Assembly (NCBI GenBank): GCA_949948825.1
Contig: CATLIJ010000123.1
Span: forward strand, 1 to 7,298
Origin: an uncultured Clostridiaceae bacterium
GTDB lineage: Bacteria; Bacillota; Clostridia; Lachnospirales; Lachnospiraceae
Length of the DNA stretch: 7,298 bases
Direction: 5' to 3'
Within the stretch, counting starts at the first letter, position 1; each line of letters opens with the position of its first letter. The position numbers and the translations under genes were made by a program. Below are positions 5,874 to 7,298 of the stretch, piece by piece. Below the pieces are notes generated by a model. That model searched no databases and was not told the origin of the DNA. It was given only the letters and a program-made list of their open reading frames with translations.

Positions 5874-6437
5874 CTACCCCTCCGGGGATATATCGATCAT
5901 TCCCATATTGCCGTTGTCCCCCACATCAATGGAGGTCTTGATCCTGCGCAGCTGTTTGGAATAAACCGGCAGCAGCAGAATCAGCAGAATTGCCACACAC
6001 AAAATTCCAATATGAATCTCCAGATACCACTCCGCATAGGCAATGTATGCAGTGGCTGTAGTGACCACAATGGGATTCTCCGGTCTGGATATGGCCGCAA
6101 AAATCGCCCTGATATAATACAGATCCGCAAAGATCACAATGCCGAACATCAAAAACATCAACACCAGCATCGGAACATTCGGCTTTTTCCTATAGGGAAA
6201 TGCATTGAAAAAACACATAAAGGAGAGCATGGAAAAAAGCATGGTGGCAAAACCGGCAAGTCCCATACCCGTTCCCTGAATCTTAGCCGTGGTATCGGAA
6301 ATGTACATCATCTTCATGGAATAGAACACAAATGCAACCGTCAGAACAGCCAGAGGGATCATCTGAGGCCTGCGCTTGATGGAAACCAGGAATTTCCGCC
6401 ACATTTCCTTTAATCCGCCGTTTTTCTTTCCTTCCAT
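5874..6437 (-). CDS. Small four-helix membrane protein of unknown function, next to ABC ATPase
   Basis: This 187-residue protein has a basic N-terminus (residues 1-24, rich in Lys/Arg) and four hydrophobic segments at about 26-45, 56-80, 88-108 and 138-160. It ends with a basic KQLRRIK followed by a short acidic tail. The positive-inside pattern (basic N-terminus, PYRKKPN between helices 2 and 3, basic C-terminus) places both ends in the cytoplasm. No EAA loop, signal peptidase site or known catalytic motif is visible, and I do not recognise a named family. It starts two bases after the ABC ATPase stop, with AGGGAGA at 6444-6450 as ribosome binding site, and is seven bases ahead of the second membrane protein. 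Position and co-translation suggest a partner of the ATPase or of the sugar importer. It may be distantly related to its neighbour, but the sequences show no obvious similarity by eye. Confidence 0.83.
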   Translation of the reverse strand: MEGKKNGGLKEMWRKFLVSIKRRPQMIPLAVLTVAFVFYSMKMMYISDTTAKIQGTGMGLAGFATMLFSMLSFMCFFNAFPYRKKPNVPMLVLMFLMFGIVIFADLYYIRAIFAAISRPENPIVVTTATAYIAYAEWYLEIHIGILCVAILLILLLPVYSKQLRRIKTSIDVGDNGNMGMIDISPEG

Positions 6438-6439
6438 AA

Positions 6440-7298
6440 TTAATCTCCCTTTCTGATGGCATTCGTTGTCTCCTTATCAAAGAAATGCTTTCTTTTAAAG
6501 GAGAAGGAAACCGCGTCCCCGGGTTTGTAGCTGCACCAGCCCTTTAGCTTTGCAGAAATTTTTGAGCCTGCATTTTTCCTTCCGTCTATAGAGCCGTGGA
6601 CCAGGGTATTCATGCCAAGATTTTCGTTGGAGCTCACTGTCACAGGAATCTCCGGCCCCTGGACAATGTCCTCCGGGCGCACTCCCAGAATGATCTCCTG
6701 TCCGGCATACGCCCTTAAGGTGTCCTGCTCCTGGAGTGTTAAGCTCACTTCAAAGCCCTCTCCCAACAGCTTCCCCTCTGCCACACGGACATCATAAAAA
6801 TTCATGGGCGGAAGGCCGATAAAGCTTGCCACAAACACATTGGCCGGAGAATCATAAAATTCCAGCGGCGTACCTACCTGCTGGACATGTCCCATGGACA
6901 TACAGACAATCCGGTCTGCCAGAGTCAGGGCTTCTGTCTGGTCATGGGTAACATAGAGCATGGTTGCTTTCAGACGTTTGTGGAGCAGCAGGATCTCCCT
7001 GCGGGTAGCGCCCCGCAGCTTGGCATCTAAGTTGCTTAAAGGTTCATCAAACAAAAACACTTTGGGATTGCGGACAATGGAACGCCCCATAGCCACACGC
7101 TGCCTCTGTCCGCCGGAAAGCTGCGATGGTTTCTTGTTCAGCTGGCTGGTAAGGCCCAAAATCTCCGCTGCCGCCAGCACCTTCTTGTGAATCACATTGG
7201 GATTCTCCTTGCGCAAGGTCAGGGAGAACGCCATATTTTCATAGATTGTCATATGTCCGTAAAGGGCATAGCTCTGGAATACCATTGCCATATCCCGG
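6440..7298 (-). CDS. Carbohydrate ABC importer ATP-binding protein, MsmX/UgpC type, N-terminus outside window
   Basis: The frame is open through the right edge, so the first part, including Walker A, is outside the window; about 285 residues remain. The visible part enters at RDMAMVFQSYALY (Q-loop), then has the LSGGQRQRVAMGR signature, Walker B VFLFDE, D-loop SNLDA and H-loop YVTHDQTEA. It continues into NVFVASFIGLPPMNF and a MalK-type OB/TOBE domain with GVRPEDI. It is a paralogue of the ATPase at 378-1457 but clearly diverged: the Q-loop is followed by GHMTIYENM rather than PQMTVFDNI, and the regulatory domains differ strongly. It heads the visible operon and is followed after two bases by the first four-helix membrane protein. 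Importer permeases and a binding protein are expected upstream, beyond the edge. The in-frame ATG at 7291 is internal, not the true start. Confidence 0.93.
   Translation of the reverse strand, partial: RDMAMVFQSYALYGHMTIYENMAFSLTLRKENPNVIHKKVLAAAEILGLTSQLNKKPSQLSGGQRQRVAMGRSIVRNPKVFLFDEPLSNLDAKLRGATRREILLLHKRLKATMLYVTHDQTEALTLADRIVCMSMGHVQQVGTPLEFYDSPANVFVASFIGLPPMNFYDVRVAEGKLLGEGFEVSLTLQEQDTLRAYAGQEIILGVRPEDIVQGPEIPVTVSSNENLGMNTLVHGSIDGRKNAGSKISAKLKGWCSYKPGDAVSFSFKRKHFFDKETTNAIRKGD

Noticed and set aside
5847..6413. Plus-strand open frame (188 codons) opposite the 187-residue membrane protein
   Set aside because: The translation is rich in His, Gln and Asn, as expected from the complement of a membrane protein gene, and it lacks a ribosome binding site. 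The minus-strand gene fits the operon spacing.
5231..6437. The two membrane proteins as the sugar ABC permease pair
   Set aside because: At 187 and 211 residues with four helices each and no EAA loop, they do not fit LplB/YtcP- or YesP/YesQ-type permeases.

Overview
The window reads as part of a pectin (polygalacturonate/rhamnogalacturonan) oligosaccharide import and breakdown locus from a Gram-positive member of the Clostridia, most likely a gut Lachnospiraceae-type bacterium. The basis for this is the strong AGGAGG-type ribosome binding sites, the moderate G+C, the MsmX/UgpC-type ABC ATPases, the cytoplasmic (signal-less) glycoside hydrolases and the AraC-type regulator. No RNA gene, mobile element or CRISPR array was seen.

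Right block (7298 down to 2497, minus strand): five tightly packed genes running right to left. They are a sugar-importer ABC ATPase (its N-terminus lies outside the window), two small four-helix membrane proteins of unknown function, a GH28 polygalacturonase without a signal peptide, and a GH105 unsaturated glucuronyl/galacturonyl hydrolase. Gaps are 2 and 7 bases, then two 4-base overlaps, so this is almost certainly one translationally coupled operon. Its promoter lies beyond the right edge.

Middle (1615-2391, plus strand): an AraC-family regulator with a cupin sensor and two C-terminal helix-turn-helix motifs. It is convergent with the hydrolase operon and divergent from the left block. 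The 157-base divergent gap holds a good extended -10 promoter for the regulator, an AT-rich dyad over its expected start point, and a GC-rich leader hairpin. The 105-base convergent gap holds one GC-rich hairpin without a T-tract.

Left block (1457 down to 1, minus strand): a second, complete MsmX/UgpC-type ATPase. It is followed after 20 bases by the start of a sugar phosphate isomerase/epimerase-like TIM-barrel protein, cut by the left edge.

Inferred logic: short pectin oligosaccharides are imported by an ABC system whose permeases and binding protein are not in the window. GH28 trims saturated galacturonate ends and GH105 removes lyase-generated unsaturated uronate ends in the cytoplasm. 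The isomerase-like enzyme may handle a released sugar, and the AraC protein probably senses an intermediate. Most of this is a recognisable catabolic locus; the least explained part is the ATPase plus two small membrane proteins.
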